Part shown: positions 1-11,564 of the stretch, one piece after another
Numbering within the stretch: the stretch's first letter is position 1
Layout: the number at the start of each line of letters is the position of its first letter
NCBI GenBank assembly: GCA_018881555.1
Contig: JACAXG010000164.1
Coordinates: forward strand, 1,301,747 to 1,365,746
Reading direction: 5' to 3'
Length of the DNA stretch: 64,000 nucleotides
Origin: Amblyornis subalaris
Taxonomy: Eukaryota > Chordata > Aves > Passeriformes > Ptilonorhynchidae
Program-made: the position numbers and the translations under genes
Notes under the pieces: model-generated
The model's database searches: none
The model's input: only the letters and a program-made list of their open reading frames with translations
What the model was told of the DNA's origin: nothing

Positions 1-199
1 TATGCCTGGAAATTTTTCTTAGCCTTTTTTTTAGCCCATGCTCCACTTAATGCCCTAAGCATCAATGTGCATTTCCCTGGCCCCTCAGTCAGTATATGCC
101 TCCTGTCTCATCCGCTGCCTCCTATAAATGCCAGATTTCTGCAAGATTCAGTTCAGAGTTGACTGTCAAGATCTCCCTGAGCCTCTTAGTTCTTCCATG

Positions 200-300
200 T
201 TCCTTACCTGTGGCTGAACACAAGGCATTTAACCTCTCAGCTTTGATTTTGTCACCTGTAAAATGGGGAAAATAATCTTTAGTACCTGCCATGAAAGAAG
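200..300 (+). repeat. MIR SINE remnant
   Basis: The segment follows the core and 3' half of the MIR family in order. A 'ggctgaacacaaggcatttaac' type stretch matches the region where MIR reads 'gggcaagttacttaac'. 'cctctcag' follows, then 'cacctgtaaaatgggg', and then an 'aataat...agtacctgcc' stretch. This order and spacing is the well-known MIR signature, in plus orientation. The copy is diverged and only the central and 3' part is recognisable. MIRs are ancient tRNA-derived SINEs shared by amniotes and are no longer mobile. The assignment is from remembered family features, not an alignment. Confidence 0.72.
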
Positions 301-598
301 TCAATATTTATCATTGATAACCAGAATGTACAATCCAAGATATCGCACTTGGGCCTTCATCTTTCTTCCCTCAAAATCAATGCAAAGTTCTCATTGACTC
401 AAGGAGAGCAGCACGTAGCCTTTGCTTCTTTACGAACCTAGAAATACTGTGATAACTGAGATACTAAAGCACTGACAGTCTTTGGCTTTTAGACAGATGT
501 TCAGTAGCAGTTATGAATTACCGCCACAACTGCCTCAGAAAAGAACCAGGAGAATTAATTCAATTTTGGTTTTATCAGAGGTAAACTTTTCTTAACTT

Positions 599-712
599 AA
601 AAAAAAAAAAATCAACAAAACCAAACAAACAAAAACCCCAAACAAAAACCCCAAAACCAAACCAAACCAAACCAACCAAACGAAAAAACCCCCAAAACCA
701 AAAAAAAAAAAA
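599..712. repeat. A-rich simple repeat (CCAAA/CAAAA units)
   Basis: The tract opens with about 13 A, continues through irregular CCAAA, CAAAC and CCCCAAA units and closes with about 12 A. Composition is almost purely A and C on the plus strand. A 61-codon minus-strand frame across it is low-complexity and not a gene. Such tracts are common in bird genomes and may descend from poly-A tails, but no retroposon body is recognisable upstream. Confidence 0.9.
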
Positions 713-920
713 GGCACTGTAGGAGTGGTACCATATTGCACACATAAAACCTGTTCCTGTTCACACTGCAGTCACTGAGAGTGTGAACTGTCTTCAATGC
801 AATAAACCCTTCTATTAACCCTTGTGATGACCCTCAAATTAAATGATTCGGAAGACTTCAATCTGCATAATGCCAGTCTGATCAAATCTGGAATCATGGG
901 GTGGTGAGGGGTTGACTTTA

Positions 921-956
921 TTTTTTTTTTTTACAGTCAACAACAGCAACAACAAA
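921..956. repeat. Poly-T followed by (CAA)n
   Basis: Twelve T residues are followed a few bases later by an imperfect run of CAA units. It is a short low-complexity stretch with no other signal. Confidence 0.8.
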
Positions 957-1972
957 AGTGGCTTTCTTTTTCACCTTCGGAGCTTCTAGTCTGGAAACAC
1001 AACAGGGACAGAACAAAGAAGGCAATGATTTACAATAGCAGTGGTGAACACACTACTTAGTTGCACAGGCTCCTGTTTTGACTTCATTTGAAAGGTTCCA
1101 TAACTATTTTTCTGAGGAACTTTATGCTAGTTTGGAGAAGTATCTCACTTCAGGAAGAGTTCGGTCAGAAAAGAAAAAAGGCATGTGTGTGTCAATAATG
1201 GAGGTATTTCTAGTAACTACACATTGGGATTGACTTACAGTACAGCCAGAGTATCATGTCACCTCTACAGAAGCAGTTAGACCCTCTGCCTTTTCAATCA
1301 GGATATGAATGTAAAATGTTTGCTGGATCAAACCAAGCATGGTTATGTAAATACGATTTTAGCTAAACTTAAGAGCCACACCATGTCACAGAGCTTGTAA
1401 AGCTCCTGAGCTTACCTCATTTGACTCTACCACATTCAAAACAAAAGTGAGCACAAATGCCCAAATGGAACAAATCCACTCTGCTTCCTTTGGGATGACA
1501 GTATAGTCCCTCAGTTAGCTTCAAAGATGACGTCTGAGTGCTCCAAGCAGACGCTGAGGCCAGCCCCAGACGAATTCTCTGCTACAGTACCAAATTGGAA
1601 TAACCTATTTCAGACCTGGTTTTCTCTGAAACAATAAAATTAACAGTATACTTCTCATGGCTGTGTATCCTCAGTATCTGAACCCATGCTGTGCCATTCA
1701 AGCTGCTTCAGCAATAAGAAAGCAAAACTGAAGCAATGTCTTTTGAACAAACATATGTATTTTTGCTTCTTTTTTTACAGTAACAACATAAAGGCAGTCA
1801 AATTCTTAGACTCCATGGACAGGTAAAAGAAGCTTTCAAATCTCTGATTAAATCAAGCATCTTTCAATATGAAAAGACCTGAGCATTTTCCTGAAAATAT
1901 CTTCAGCTTCAAAATGATTGATGTCCCTGCTGGATGGCAAAAGACAATAGCAATCTGCAAGCAGTTATGTGT

Positions 1973-2050
1973 AAAGGAAGAAAGGAAGAAAGGCAGGAGG
2001 AAAGGCAGGAAGGCAGGAAGGCAGGAAGGAAGGAAGGAAGGAAGTAGGAA
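1973..2050. repeat. GGAA/GGCA purine microsatellite
   Basis: Imperfect tandem tetranucleotides, first GGAAGAAA, then AAGGCAGG units, then five clean AAGG units. The plus strand is nearly all purine. The repeat lies inside a plus-strand open frame (1869-2120), where it gives a K/R/G/E-rich segment; that frame is an artefact of the repeat. GGAA arrays can bind ETS-family factors, but nothing here shows that this one does. Confidence 0.92.
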
Positions 2051-2337
2051 GACATATGGCGTGTTTCTGTATCAGCATGCATGTGCAGTTACGCACAACT
2101 CCCCCCCTCCCAATTTTTAATAAGGATTTTACTAGACATTAATATTTTAGGAGCAGCCATGAGTGCATAGGAATATTCAGCAAGATATGTTGCCAATACT
2201 GGTGTCTTTTATAACATAAGAAAAGTGAGAAATTTGGGATACCTCAGAAAAAAGAAATAGCACTCCATAAGAGAATATAGTTAGATTAGAGAAAGCATCT
2301 CAATGTCTGAAATTGAATATTTTCCCCTTTCAAAACT

Positions 2338-2353
2338 AAAAAAAAAAAAAAAA
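2338..2353. repeat. Poly-A tract
   Basis: About 16 consecutive A residues in AT-rich surroundings. No AATAAA-type signal or retroposon body lies directly upstream. Confidence 0.8.
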
Positions 2354-2715
2354 TACAGAAGATAGATAGGTATCTAATTGCTATTCACTGTTTTTCACTC
2401 ACTGAAGCCTCCTGCCAAGTTAATGTACACAGGTTGCATGCACACACGTGGCTAAAGGAAAAAAGCTCTGGTTTTTAATAATGACTCTTGTAATTAGACC
2501 TATGAATATATACAGAATTATCAGGCAGTGCATACTAAGTATATTAGCTTTAATTCTTCAGATATGACCACTTTTTCTCATAACGACTTTTCAAAAACAT
2601 GTGGTATCCTAGAATCAGTGATGCTTGTTTTACCCTGTTAACCAAGTGTCCCTTTTGGGCCTTGTCCGCAGTTGAGTTTGCATCTACAAAATTTGAATTC
2701 TGGAAATCCATGCTT

Positions 2716-2745
2716 AATCCCAGGGGTTCATCATCCCCTGGGATT
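2716..2745. repeat. Perfect 11-bp inverted repeat, 8-nt loop
   Basis: The left arm AATCCCAGGGG (2716-2726) is the exact reverse complement of the right arm CCCCTGGGATT (2735-2745), separated by TTCATCAT. Each arm also contains a CCCnnGGG core, the palindromic half-pattern of EBF/COE transcription factor sites. It could be a hairpin, a pair of factor sites or chance. Pairing stops immediately outside the arms. Confidence 0.85.
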
Positions 2746-3193
2746 TCTAATTCCTGGTGTTTATCAGTCTCTAGGTTTACAATCCCAAAATATCAACCAC
2801 TGTGGAACTAGGATACTGCTGAGGTTCAGTGTAGTGGGCAGAAAACTGTAATATATGTAGCTCATTCCTCAGTATGCAGTGTTCCTTCTTACAGGGTCAC
2901 TGAACTACAACAAATCAAAGGTTCATCCAGCTTCATAAACTAAACAGGACTAGGGCACAGTCAGTACGTTTAGAGCCACAGTCCTTGTCAGTTTTAAGGC
3001 AAATACTGCTGTCATAGACAACACTGTGGCTGAGTTCAGGGCTTACCTAGGAATGGACACAGTTCCCAAACCGCAAGACAGTTGTTATCTTGCTTTTGGG
3101 ACCATCTAGCTGCATGAATGTGAACTGTGACATACTGCTTGTTCTCTGAGCTAAATAACAGACTTTAGCTCTTTTATTTATTTTTATTTTATA

Positions 3194-3543
3194 GCTCTCC
3201 ACAACTACCTTAAATGAGGTTGTAGTGAGGTGGGGGTTGGACTCTTTTCCCAGATAACAATAAATAAATGATAGGACAAGAGGAAATAATCTCAGGGTTG
3301 TTCATTGGAGGTTTAGATTTGGTATTGGGAAACATTTCTTCACCGTAAGGGTTGTCAAACATTGCAACAGGCTGACCAGGGAAATGCTGGAATCACCAAC
3401 CCTGGAGGTACTTAAAAGACATATTGATGTGGTGATTAAGAATGTGGTTTAGTGGTGGATTTGGCAGTGTTAGGTTAATGGTTGCACTCGCTGGTCTTAA
3501 AGGTCTTTTCCAACATAAGAGATTCTACGATTCTATGATTCTA
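3194..3543 (+). mobile_element. 5'-truncated CR1 LINE, 3' end
   Basis: This is the 3' terminus of a chicken-repeat-1 (CR1) non-LTR retrotransposon in plus orientation. The expected landmarks occur in order: 'gaggttgtagtgaggtgggg', 'gataggacaagaggaaat', 'ggaggtttagatt', 'tttcttcaccgtaagggttg', 'caacaggctgaccaggga', 'ccctggaggta', 'tggtttagtggtgga', 'ggtcttttccaac', and a terminal run of ATTCTA(T/C)G units. Full CR1 elements are several kilobases with two ORFs; only about 350 bp remain here, the usual outcome of 5' truncation. No reverse transcriptase domain is present. Scattered substitutions against the remembered consensus mean it is not a recent insertion. It is the clearest evidence for an avian genome. 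Confidence 0.95.
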
Positions 3544-4930
3544 TTTACTAGTCTTGAACCAGACATTAAGTAATTTTTTGCAACCTGTGTCGATCTTTAA
3601 AATTACAGATGCTTGTAAACGGGAATCTACTCAAGTCATTACTTAAAACTTCACTGTGTCCATCAAGATGATTCTGTTCCTTGTCTAAATCTTAAAATCC
3701 ATGATACTATATTCTTTATGAAATCTTCCAAAATAGAGCCATCCTCCAAAAAATAGCATTTTTTTTCACAGTGAAAACAGAGAAAAGTGTGTTGCCAAAG
3801 GAAGAATAAGAAAAGAAATGGCATTTACCTTATTTATTTTTTAGAGCAAGATGACTGACATTATTCTACCCCTAAGTGGAGGAGGAGGTTGAAGTGTAGC
3901 AATAAAACTTGTCAAGAATACTGGCAAAGGAATATTTACTGAAAATTGTTAAAGGAGTAACCACAATAAAACAGAAAAAAGCACCTTACAGATACACATG
4001 GATATAGAAGACAGTGGAAAGGAAGGGAAGGGGCTATCAACCAATTCAGTTTTTTCTAGAAATATTTTATCATAAGACAGTGGAATTTAAAGCTGTTAAT
4101 TTTTTTCTCTATACCTCTACAGTTCTGTGGGAATCATGTCCATGAAGACACATGCCCAAATGTTCTTATATTGATGTGACGTTAATTAAAGGGACAATAT
4201 TATTGCTGACCATAATTTCTCTTTGCACCCATTATTTATCATGTTCAGGGGCATATGGTAAACTGCAGACAGTTGTCATTTAGATATACATAATTGTACC
4301 TCTTTTATGCTCAGCAAGCACAAATAGTATTCTTTAAAACAAATGCAAAATAAAATATTTGCATAAAGGATTAAAAATGCAGAAATTCATCCAGCTTATC
4401 TGTACTGTGGGTGCATAGCACATCATGTTCTAGGTATTGTTCTGAGCATGCCAGCAACATCTTATTCAAGCAGTCTTAGATATCTGCTTTCCATGGGAAT
4501 AATGCAGAATAAACTTTACATTTATGCCTAAAATCTAACTTGATCCTATTTCAGGGGGAGGAGGGGGTGATTTAATTTCCATTATTCTTTCTTCCTTCCT
4601 TTTTCTTTACCTGACAATTTTCTAATATAAGATGCATGAACAGTGCAATGAGCAGATCTCTAAGACTCCTGTATCCCTGGTGAGTTGTTCAGCCACGGGG
4701 ATATACAACCAAGCACCTTCGTGTTTGCTGTCCTAAATCCATGAATCTTGAATCCCTGGGTGCCCAAGTGGCCCAGTTTCAATAGTATAAGAAAATTTTA
4801 GAGGATGGGCTTTTTTAGGTTAATTCTTTCCCTCTGTTTCTTGTTCAACATAAAGTTTGATATACCATAGGCATTTTACCTTCTTCACTTTTTGGTCTTT
4901 GATTACTAGAGAGGCATCAGAGAGTAGCAA

Positions 4931-5140
4931 CTGTTTGAGTGCTAAGGCACTGACTCAAGATTGAAATTCAAGTCCTTGCTCTGAAACAGACATCCACATC
5001 TTACCCCGAGCAAGCCATAGAAGCAGTGCATGCCTCAGTTCTTAACTGTAAAACGGAAAATAGAAAAATCTTTAAAACCATGCTACATAATATAGTACGG
5101 TACATGACACAGTACATCGCAGAATATGAAAGGCAATCAT
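4931..5140 (+). repeat. MIR-like SINE remnant
   Basis: Several MIR landmarks occur in the correct order on the plus strand. They are a 'gctaaggcactgactc' region, 'attcaagtccttgctctg' (where MIR has a 'ttcgaatcccggctctg' stretch), 'taccccgagcaagcc', 'tgcctcagttcttaactgta' and a 'aaaacggaaaatag' segment. It covers most of the element but is heavily diverged, which is normal for an ancient SINE. The limits are approximate, and the 3' end may reach further into the AT-rich sequence after 5100. Confidence 0.6.
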
Positions 5141-5617
5141 ATCCTATGGCAACAGCAGCTATATTCACGCTGTAAATATAAACTAAGGCTAGTTAATCCC
5201 AGAGAGAGCGGCATCTTTTTCACAGAAGTGTCACAGATTTCAATCAGCTCTAATGCCAATTGACTATAAGTCACTTGTGATCCCTCTACTGGCATCAGTC
5301 TGCTTTAGGCTAAGCTTTTTCACAACGTTGTGATATTTGGGCTTCCAGTACGGAAGGTATTTCAATTAATTTTGAAAGATCACTGAGATTTTTTTTTCCC
5401 CACAATAAATAATTCTATCCGCTTCTGTAAAACCCTTTGTTTCCAACGCTTCAATTTTTGGCACAAAGTACCTGCCAATCTCCCTTCTCACTACTGAATG
5501 AAATATAGAATAGAAAGCAGAATGGAACAGGAAAAAAAGAAAATGGTGATGCCAGTGAGACTTGCAAAAAGCAGCATTGATAAAAACTCCCAGGATAAAA
5601 AGCCAATGTGAGAGATG

Positions 5618-5730
5618 CAACAACAACAAAAAAAACAAACCAAACCAACAACAACAAACAACAAAACCAAAAGAACAACAACAAAAAAAAAACAAAACAA
5701 AACAAAACTAAAACCAACAACAAAACCCCC
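5618..5730. repeat. (CAA)n/(CAAAA)n simple repeat
   Basis: The tract alternates CAA, CAAAC and CAAAA units with an internal run of about 10 A. It accounts for three overlapping low-complexity minus-strand frames rich in F, V, L and C between 5366 and 5732; none of these is a gene. Confidence 0.92.
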
Positions 5731-7950
5731 ATACCTGGAGTGGAAGTTGGAGAGTACTTGAGTAGCTGCTAATCAAATATTCACTGTTAAGCAAAAGAAG
5801 CAGCTCACTGTAAAAAAAATCAAAACTGAAGCCACATGGGAGAGAGAAAGGGAGCATGTTTGAAATAGAGAAAAAGAACCAAAGGAGGAGAACACTCTAC
5901 ATGCTAAAAGTCTCAGAGATTTGCCACATGACAGACACATGGACGCTGGTGAGTGAGATACTCCTTTAATGCTCAGTTCCACCGGTTTTCACTGGCTTCA
6001 ACAAAACTTCACATCATACGATGTCTCAGCCTGTCATAAGAGCCTTAGTTGCATCCCACATTATTTTTTGCCCCCTGTCAACTCAGCAAAGACGTTCAGT
6101 TTCCTAGGTTGCCTTGCCTCTCTGCCCATAGGTGCTTCTTTACAATTGCGACTCTTGCAATTCACTGTGAAGCTTCAAGTTTGTCACTGTATTGCAGAGT
6201 ACCGTTTTGAGCCCCACTAAGGCCTCTAATTTTTTCCAAACAAGACGTGTTTCTCATAGATAAAATAATACCTTGAGCTTCTTGGCATTAGTTTTTTAGG
6301 GCACAGACAGCATTATCATGTCAGGAAGCAATGTATGTTATAAAAAAAATGCCACCATTCTCTGTGTCACTAGGTCACAAGTGCTCCCCTATCTGAAAAT
6401 CTCAATGGATTTAGGTGTATTGCTTCAGTCTTTCCTGCACTTTTCGCTCTCCATGTTCATCATCAACCAGTCCTGAGAGGTTCCAGTGTTGCTCTGCAGA
6501 AGAAACATACTCCTGCTCTTTCTTCACCTGCTATACAAGCAGGTGAAAATGTACCAAGCAGCCCCTGGAGCTTGCCAGGGCTGGTGGAATGCTCAGCATC
6601 ATAGAGTCAGTCCAGTAGAACACCTGGGTCCAGGCTCATATTATCAGCATTCTGCCTCAGAGGACACACTGGCAAGGGGACACACGCAGATTGTCAGAAT
6701 AGTCCACAATGCTCCCTACTAGTGGGAGCCCTCTTTGCGTAATACAAGGTATATACACACATACAAGAGTATGTTTGACAGTGACTACATATTTGTGTGT
6801 CAATATTTATAAAATATTTTCATTTCCAGAGAAAGAAAAGTTACATTCAGCTGGCCTATAATGCATTCTGTTTTCACATTGCCCTAAATCCTAATGACCA
6901 AGGTCAAGATGAAAGGTGTAAACATTCATATATGTTGGCACCAAAAATAGATTTAAATCACAGAATATGATTTATAGTTGAATTTTAAATGTGAATTTTA
7001 TATCTGACTTTATATATGAATAATTATACAATTAATTTTACGGAAGATAAAAATCAAAAAAAGCTGGCAGCTTTGTTCTTTGTCTGTATATTTTTAAAAG
7101 CCTCTGCAATACCACCATGAAAAGATTCACTTCTCACACAGGCTAATTCCTCTTACAGCACTGAATATTGCCATCTCAGGATCTAGAAGGTTGAGAGACG
7201 TTTTTTCTGCAGATGGCATGAGAGAAAATCAAGATGTGACGTAGAGAAAGATGTTAAGTAGCAACAGACTAATGGAGAACATTTTGTCCTACTTTTGAGA
7301 AGCACATCAGGAACAGCTTGTTTTTATAGTGGATCTGAAGTATAATCACTGGCACTATATGACTGCTGCAAGCATTGCTCTGAACTAATCACTACCATAT
7401 TATTGTGAGTTTTGCTGAACATTCTGTAAAAGATACGTTGCATTCCTTTTTATTTTGGCACTTATCTTAAAAATTAATCAGATATACCAAAATCTCTAGA
7501 CAATAAATAATGATTAAGTTGTAGCTTTTAACATTCTTGATAAGTTTCAGAGATTTATTGCTTTTCATTTTACTAGCTGTCAAGAATCAAAACATTGGCT
7601 AAATCTATGTATGGATTTCCTTTAGGTAAATCACAACAACTAAATAGTAGAAGTAAGAGATGTCTTTGATGCAAAAGCATCAAAGTCTTTAAGCACCTAT
7701 TTCTAAATCTGCAGCATTCACCCATTTTTACCACAGTAAAAGCTAAACATTGAGGAATGATTTTTTAGAATTATATTCACAAATTTCTATTCAGATAGTG
7801 ATCCAATATCCATTGGAGTCCCTGCAAACACAAATGACAAGAAATCTATTTAAAATCAGTCTTGCCATCTCAGTTGTAAGACGTAAAATAATTGAAAAAA
7901 AAACAACTACAAAACCAAACATTTACTGTTCATCCAGTTCTCCTCTGGGC

Positions 7951-7976
7951 AAAGAAAGAAAGAAAGAGAGAGAGGA
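7951..7976. repeat. (AAAG)n/(AG)n microsatellite
   Basis: Several AAAG units pass into AG dinucleotides. It is short and pure-purine on the plus strand. Confidence 0.85.
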
Positions 7977-8440
7977 AAACAACAACAAACCTGCAAGTAA
8001 CACTTTCTAGTTGTATTACTGAATATTCTACCGAGCAATCCTCATTTAGCATTTAGAGAGTTAAAGACATTCAAGCTTTGCCAAATCAGCTTGTGTATCT
8101 CCAGCAGGGATATGGTTTGTATATAGGACTGATTGGTTGGGGGACGGACCCACTAAGTTGTGAACCATCTATCTCTTCCAAAATCTGAGCAGAAGCAGAT
8201 ATTTATGAATCTAATCACTGTCGGCCACCTGAGAAAACTGGCCATTAGACGTGAGCCCTTACTCTTTTGAAATCATTGGGAGAGCAGCCATTTGCTTTAA
8301 TAGATCAGTATCTTACCATGGATTAATTCTGGTATACAGTGAATTTTATTTCCACCAAGTTGATTTTCAGTTAGGAGAAGGAAATCTGATTATTCTTTTA
8401 CTAAGGCATTCAGGGTTTCTTGGATTTTGTTCATCGTCTC

Positions 8441-8479
8441 TTTTTGGGGTTTTGTTTGTTTGTTTTTGGGGTTTTTTTT
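8441..8479. repeat. TTTG/TTTTGGGG simple repeat
   Basis: T-rich tract with GGGG interruptions and three TTTG units. It has two to three GGGG runs but not the four closely spaced runs needed for a standard G-quadruplex motif. Confidence 0.8.
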
Positions 8480-8710
8480 CTATTTATGGATTTGGACGTG
8501 CAAAGAGAGGTGAGGAAAGGGTTTCCTCCAGGATACAAGCAGTTTATTTTCTGTCAGTCTTCAGTGCTGTTCAGAATTTGTCACAGAATCCCCTAGAAGC
8601 TCCACAGTTAGGAGAAAGCTCATAACAGCCACTTGGAATTTTCTCAATACTGTTTCTAGACAATCTAGATTTTATCACAATACCTTTTTCATCTGTACCA
8701 GGTGTTCCTT

Positions 8711-8729
8711 AACCAACCAACCAACCAAA
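8711..8729. repeat. (AACC)n microsatellite
   Basis: Four AACC units in a row. Short and probably polymorphic in length. Confidence 0.85.
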
Positions 8730-8800
8730 TCAGAAAATTATTTCTGGTTTATTTCTTGACTTCCCCTCTCCTTAACTGAGGAAAATATCCTTCACTGTTT

Positions 8801-8836
8801 CAGAAGTCTAAAAATCATCAGAAGTCTAAAAATATC
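8801..8836. repeat. 18-bp tandem duplication
   Basis: Two adjacent 18-bp copies begin CAGAAGTCTAAAAAT and differ only in the last three bases (CAT versus ATC). The unit is otherwise unremarkable. Confidence 0.85.
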
Positions 8837-9049
8837 TCACAGTATCTAAATATATCTCCAGTATAAATCTGAAAGCACAAATAATGGCATATATCTATAT
8901 ATGTGCACATTTTAATCTATAGCCCATATTGATATTCAATTCTCTCTTATCTCTTTTAATCTTATAGATATGCATGCATATATACACATGTATATTTGTT
9001 TTCAAGCATGTGAGGAATAGGATTCCATTTCATTGTTCAAATAAGAAGT

Positions 9050-9445
9050 ACTATCAGCTGCAACAGCCATCAAGTTCCTCCGGCCTTTAGCAAACTTCAG
9101 GCGAAAGTTTATTCGTACCAGCAACTGCGGCAGCCTAAGGAAAGGGCACCCTTGAGGTTTGGCTTGTGTAAATGGGGCCGTCCATGATCACAGCACAGCA
9201 GAGCCTCCTCTCATGGTAGAGGATGCTCCTAGGTCCTTTGGGATGTGCTCCTGTGGTGTTGTGGGGTGGCAGGTCGGTATAACGCAGGAGTCAATTTCCC
9301 AGCGGTGTTTTGGTAAAGGCAAAGCGGCTTGTACTCCCTTAAGAAATGTTTCTCATCACTTCAAAAACACTATCTGTGGGAAGGTTGTTCCTCTGACACA
9401 TGAAGCAAACTCACCCTGCCCAAACGGGGAGTGTCAGGGATAAAT
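9050..9445. other. GC-richer patch, no gene recognised
   Basis: This stretch is richer in G+C and in CpG dinucleotides (for example near 9080, 9102, 9120, 9128 and 9178) than the flanking DNA. A 94-codon plus-strand frame (9159-9443) crosses it but has no recognisable domain, and its Cys/Gly content follows the local composition. I see no strong splice sites bounding it. It could be a conserved regulatory element or an old worn repeat. Confidence 0.35.
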
Positions 9446-10859
9446 GCTGAGTATGTGTATGCATGTATGTATAACATCCAGCCTCTTAAATTTTAATCGA
9501 GCTCATACATAAGTTTCTCTGGTGATGGTGCAAGTGTGGGAAATACAAAGCATGCACACACATCTCCCAGCAAATGAAACGTGTCAGCAAGTGCTGTAAT
9601 CAATAACAATATAATATTCTTTCCTAAATAATGGTACAGCAGCAGAAGTGTGTAAGACAGTGATGAATTATTTAGCAGGTCTGCTTTGCTGCTACATTGC
9701 TCCTTCTATGCTTTAAGCTTTTCTGCAGCTGAAACACCTGGCACAGCACTCTCTGACTTCATCTTCTGAATACTTAAATCTATTTCTTCCCTCGTATAAA
9801 AATTAAGTTACCTAAGTGCCTGAAGCTTTAAGCAGTCCTAAATGGCAAAATTGTGTGATGTCTTGAAGTTTTTAAGTGCCTTATTTCTACTTCATAGCTT
9901 CACATGGAGATTTGCTATATATGTTAGCAGGCAGCTGCATATTAGATATTTTTGAAAGTAAATGCTTCAGACTATGGAGAATTTAATTCACTAGAGGGTG
10001 TATGATATTCTGGACAAAGTATTCATTAAAAAACACAAGGCAGATCTATTCAAGTGGTTAAAATGAAAGCCCAGGTTATGAAATGCTTACTTAAATTGAA
10101 CAGTATGCTACTCCCATGGAGATACTGCTGGTATTACCTAGAATAAGTACATAGTAATTTAGTTTTCTTTAATAAAATGATGCAATATATTTTCAGTCAC
10201 CTAAGTGTCTAAAAATGCATATAGATATATACATATATATATATGTATGTATATAAGTAAAGTAGGTCTTGCATCATTTAATTGAAAACAGATTATTAGA
10301 TGAACTTTAGAACAGTGTCAGAAGTTAAGATATACTTGCAAAACTATGGTTCACAGAAGCAAGGTAGTTTCTGCAAGACAAGCAGGAAAAACAATTTGAA
10401 AACTTGTTTTACAAATTTAAAGAAAAGTTAATGGATTTTGTTTCTCTTGTGTTTATTTAAGGTATTCTGGAAATAATTTAAATCTTCATCTGGACAGCAG
10501 CACATTTGTATCTAGAGATATTTATCTAATCTGCCATTCTGCTAGAGATGGCGAGATTCCTCCTAACGTATTTAATGTGCCGTGCGCAGCTCATTTTTAA
10601 ATGTCACAAGCAATACAAATCCGTCATCTCTCCTTGGGAAGCTGCCTGATTCTGCAATACAGCTTACTGCTAAGTAGTTTCTCTGATTCTCAAGCTATAT
10701 TTCTTCTGCTTGATTCATGTTCTACTTCCCACTACTTCGCGTTAACTCCCTCTGCCCCTGCTACCAAATGAAGGAGATCTGATTCCTACCTGTACTAGCT
10801 GCTAACTAACTGCTGTGAATGGAGCAGCAAGAAATAAATAACCCCCCACCTCGGAAGGT
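9446..10859. other. Non-coding AT-rich block
   Basis: No frame of interest. An AT-rich alternating stretch at about 10219-10258 is made of ATAT and GTAT units. A weak CTCF-like core at 9991-10002 (CACTAGAGGGTG) has two mismatches and no supporting flank, so I do not call it. Nothing else is supported. Confidence 0.65.
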
Positions 10860-11310
10860 CATCTCTGTGATCTGTCTGCCATCACACCATTCCTTGAACA
10901 CTCACTGCTGTCCACTGCCAGGAGCAGGACCTCTGCCGTGACCTCAGAAAGCTGTTTCCCTCTCCTAGGAGACACTGCTGGATCACTACTGAAATAACTC
11001 AGCTCTCCTGGAGGAACATGATATTTTTAAATAGGCAGTGCATTAACTCTCGAGGTCTTGCGTAAGAAGGGTTTATAACAACAGTTCCAGGCGCAGCCCA
11101 GCCCGCCCAGTGCCATGTGCCTCTCAGCAGCCGATGCACAACCGAGCAGTGCGGCACCGAGCAGTGCTGCTGCTGAGGAGCAGAGAGAACGCACGTGAAG
11201 CAAGGTCACAAGGTTTCGACCTAGATTTCAGTCAGCAGGAGTCTGCATCAGGAAATAAATTTGGATGTACTTCAGCGCCCTTGACAAAGAGGCTACAGGC
11301 CTGAGTGAGA
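10860..11310. other. GC-richer patch with clustered CpG, no gene recognised
   Basis: G+C rises here. Between about 11090 and 11215 there is a small cluster of CpG dinucleotides, including a 15-bp tandem duplication listed separately. A TATTTTTAA core at 11022-11030 resembles a MEF2 site or a loose TATA element. Small frames on both strands (60 and 64 codons) overlap the cluster and are probably compositional. The patch is too short and weak to be called a CpG island. It may be a minor promoter or enhancer. Confidence 0.35.
11141..11170. repeat. 15-bp tandem duplication
   Basis: ACCGAGCAGTGCGGC (11141-11155) is followed directly by ACCGAGCAGTGCTGC (11156-11170), with one mismatch. It sits in the local CpG cluster and runs into two further TGC units. 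Confidence 0.9.
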
Positions 11311-11564
11311 GAGAAAAATAAGGTACAACCTTGCCTTTGCACCGCTATGTGTAGAAGGGGGAGGGAAGGTGACTATGCCTTCGTTTGTCTGCGGTGCTCT
11401 CTGTGATCTGCACTCAGAAAAAAGGATCTCCTATGTCAAGCAGACTGCCACTTTGAGCAGAGAAAATAGCTACCTGGCTCATGACTGCTGAAACAGAAAA
11501 TATTTGTTAAACAAGCCATTAAATTTTAATAGTAAAGTTTTGCAAAGTTGGTTGGGAAATCTAT

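Larger units (their letters stand above)
1..3193. other. Non-coding AT-rich block
   Basis: No open frame here is longer than about 83 codons, and the longest plus-strand one (from 1869) runs through a GGAA-type microsatellite, so it is an artefact. The block holds a MIR remnant, two A/T-rich simple repeats, the GGAA/GGCA microsatellite, a short poly-A tract at 2338-2353 and an 11-bp-stem inverted repeat, each listed separately. I see no promoter, exon or RNA gene in the rest. Confidence 0.7.
3544..9049. other. Non-coding AT-rich block
   Basis: Between the CR1 copy and the GC-richer patch at 9.05 kb I find no gene. The 109- and 93-codon minus-strand frames near 5.4-5.7 kb come from a CAA/CAAAA simple repeat read on the other strand. 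The 124-codon plus-strand frame at 8251-8625 crosses a TTTG-rich tract and shows no family features. A MIR-like remnant and several simple repeats are listed separately. Confidence 0.65.

Noticed and set aside
1869..2120. 83-codon plus-strand frame with a K/R/G/E-rich tail
   Set aside because: Explained by the GGAA/GGCA microsatellite.
5366..5732. Overlapping minus-strand frames of 109, 93 and 69 codons rich in F, V, L, C
   Set aside because: Three phases open at once across a CAA/CAAAA simple repeat; the hydrophobic look is a repeat artefact, not membrane segments.
8251..8625. 124-codon plus-strand frame with a hydrophobic centre
   Set aside because: The hydrophobic segment is a translated T/TTTG-rich tract; the rest is unrecognised.
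9991..10002. CTCF-like core CACTAGAGGGTG
   Set aside because: Two mismatches in key positions and no support from the flanking consensus; far weaker than the site at 63192.
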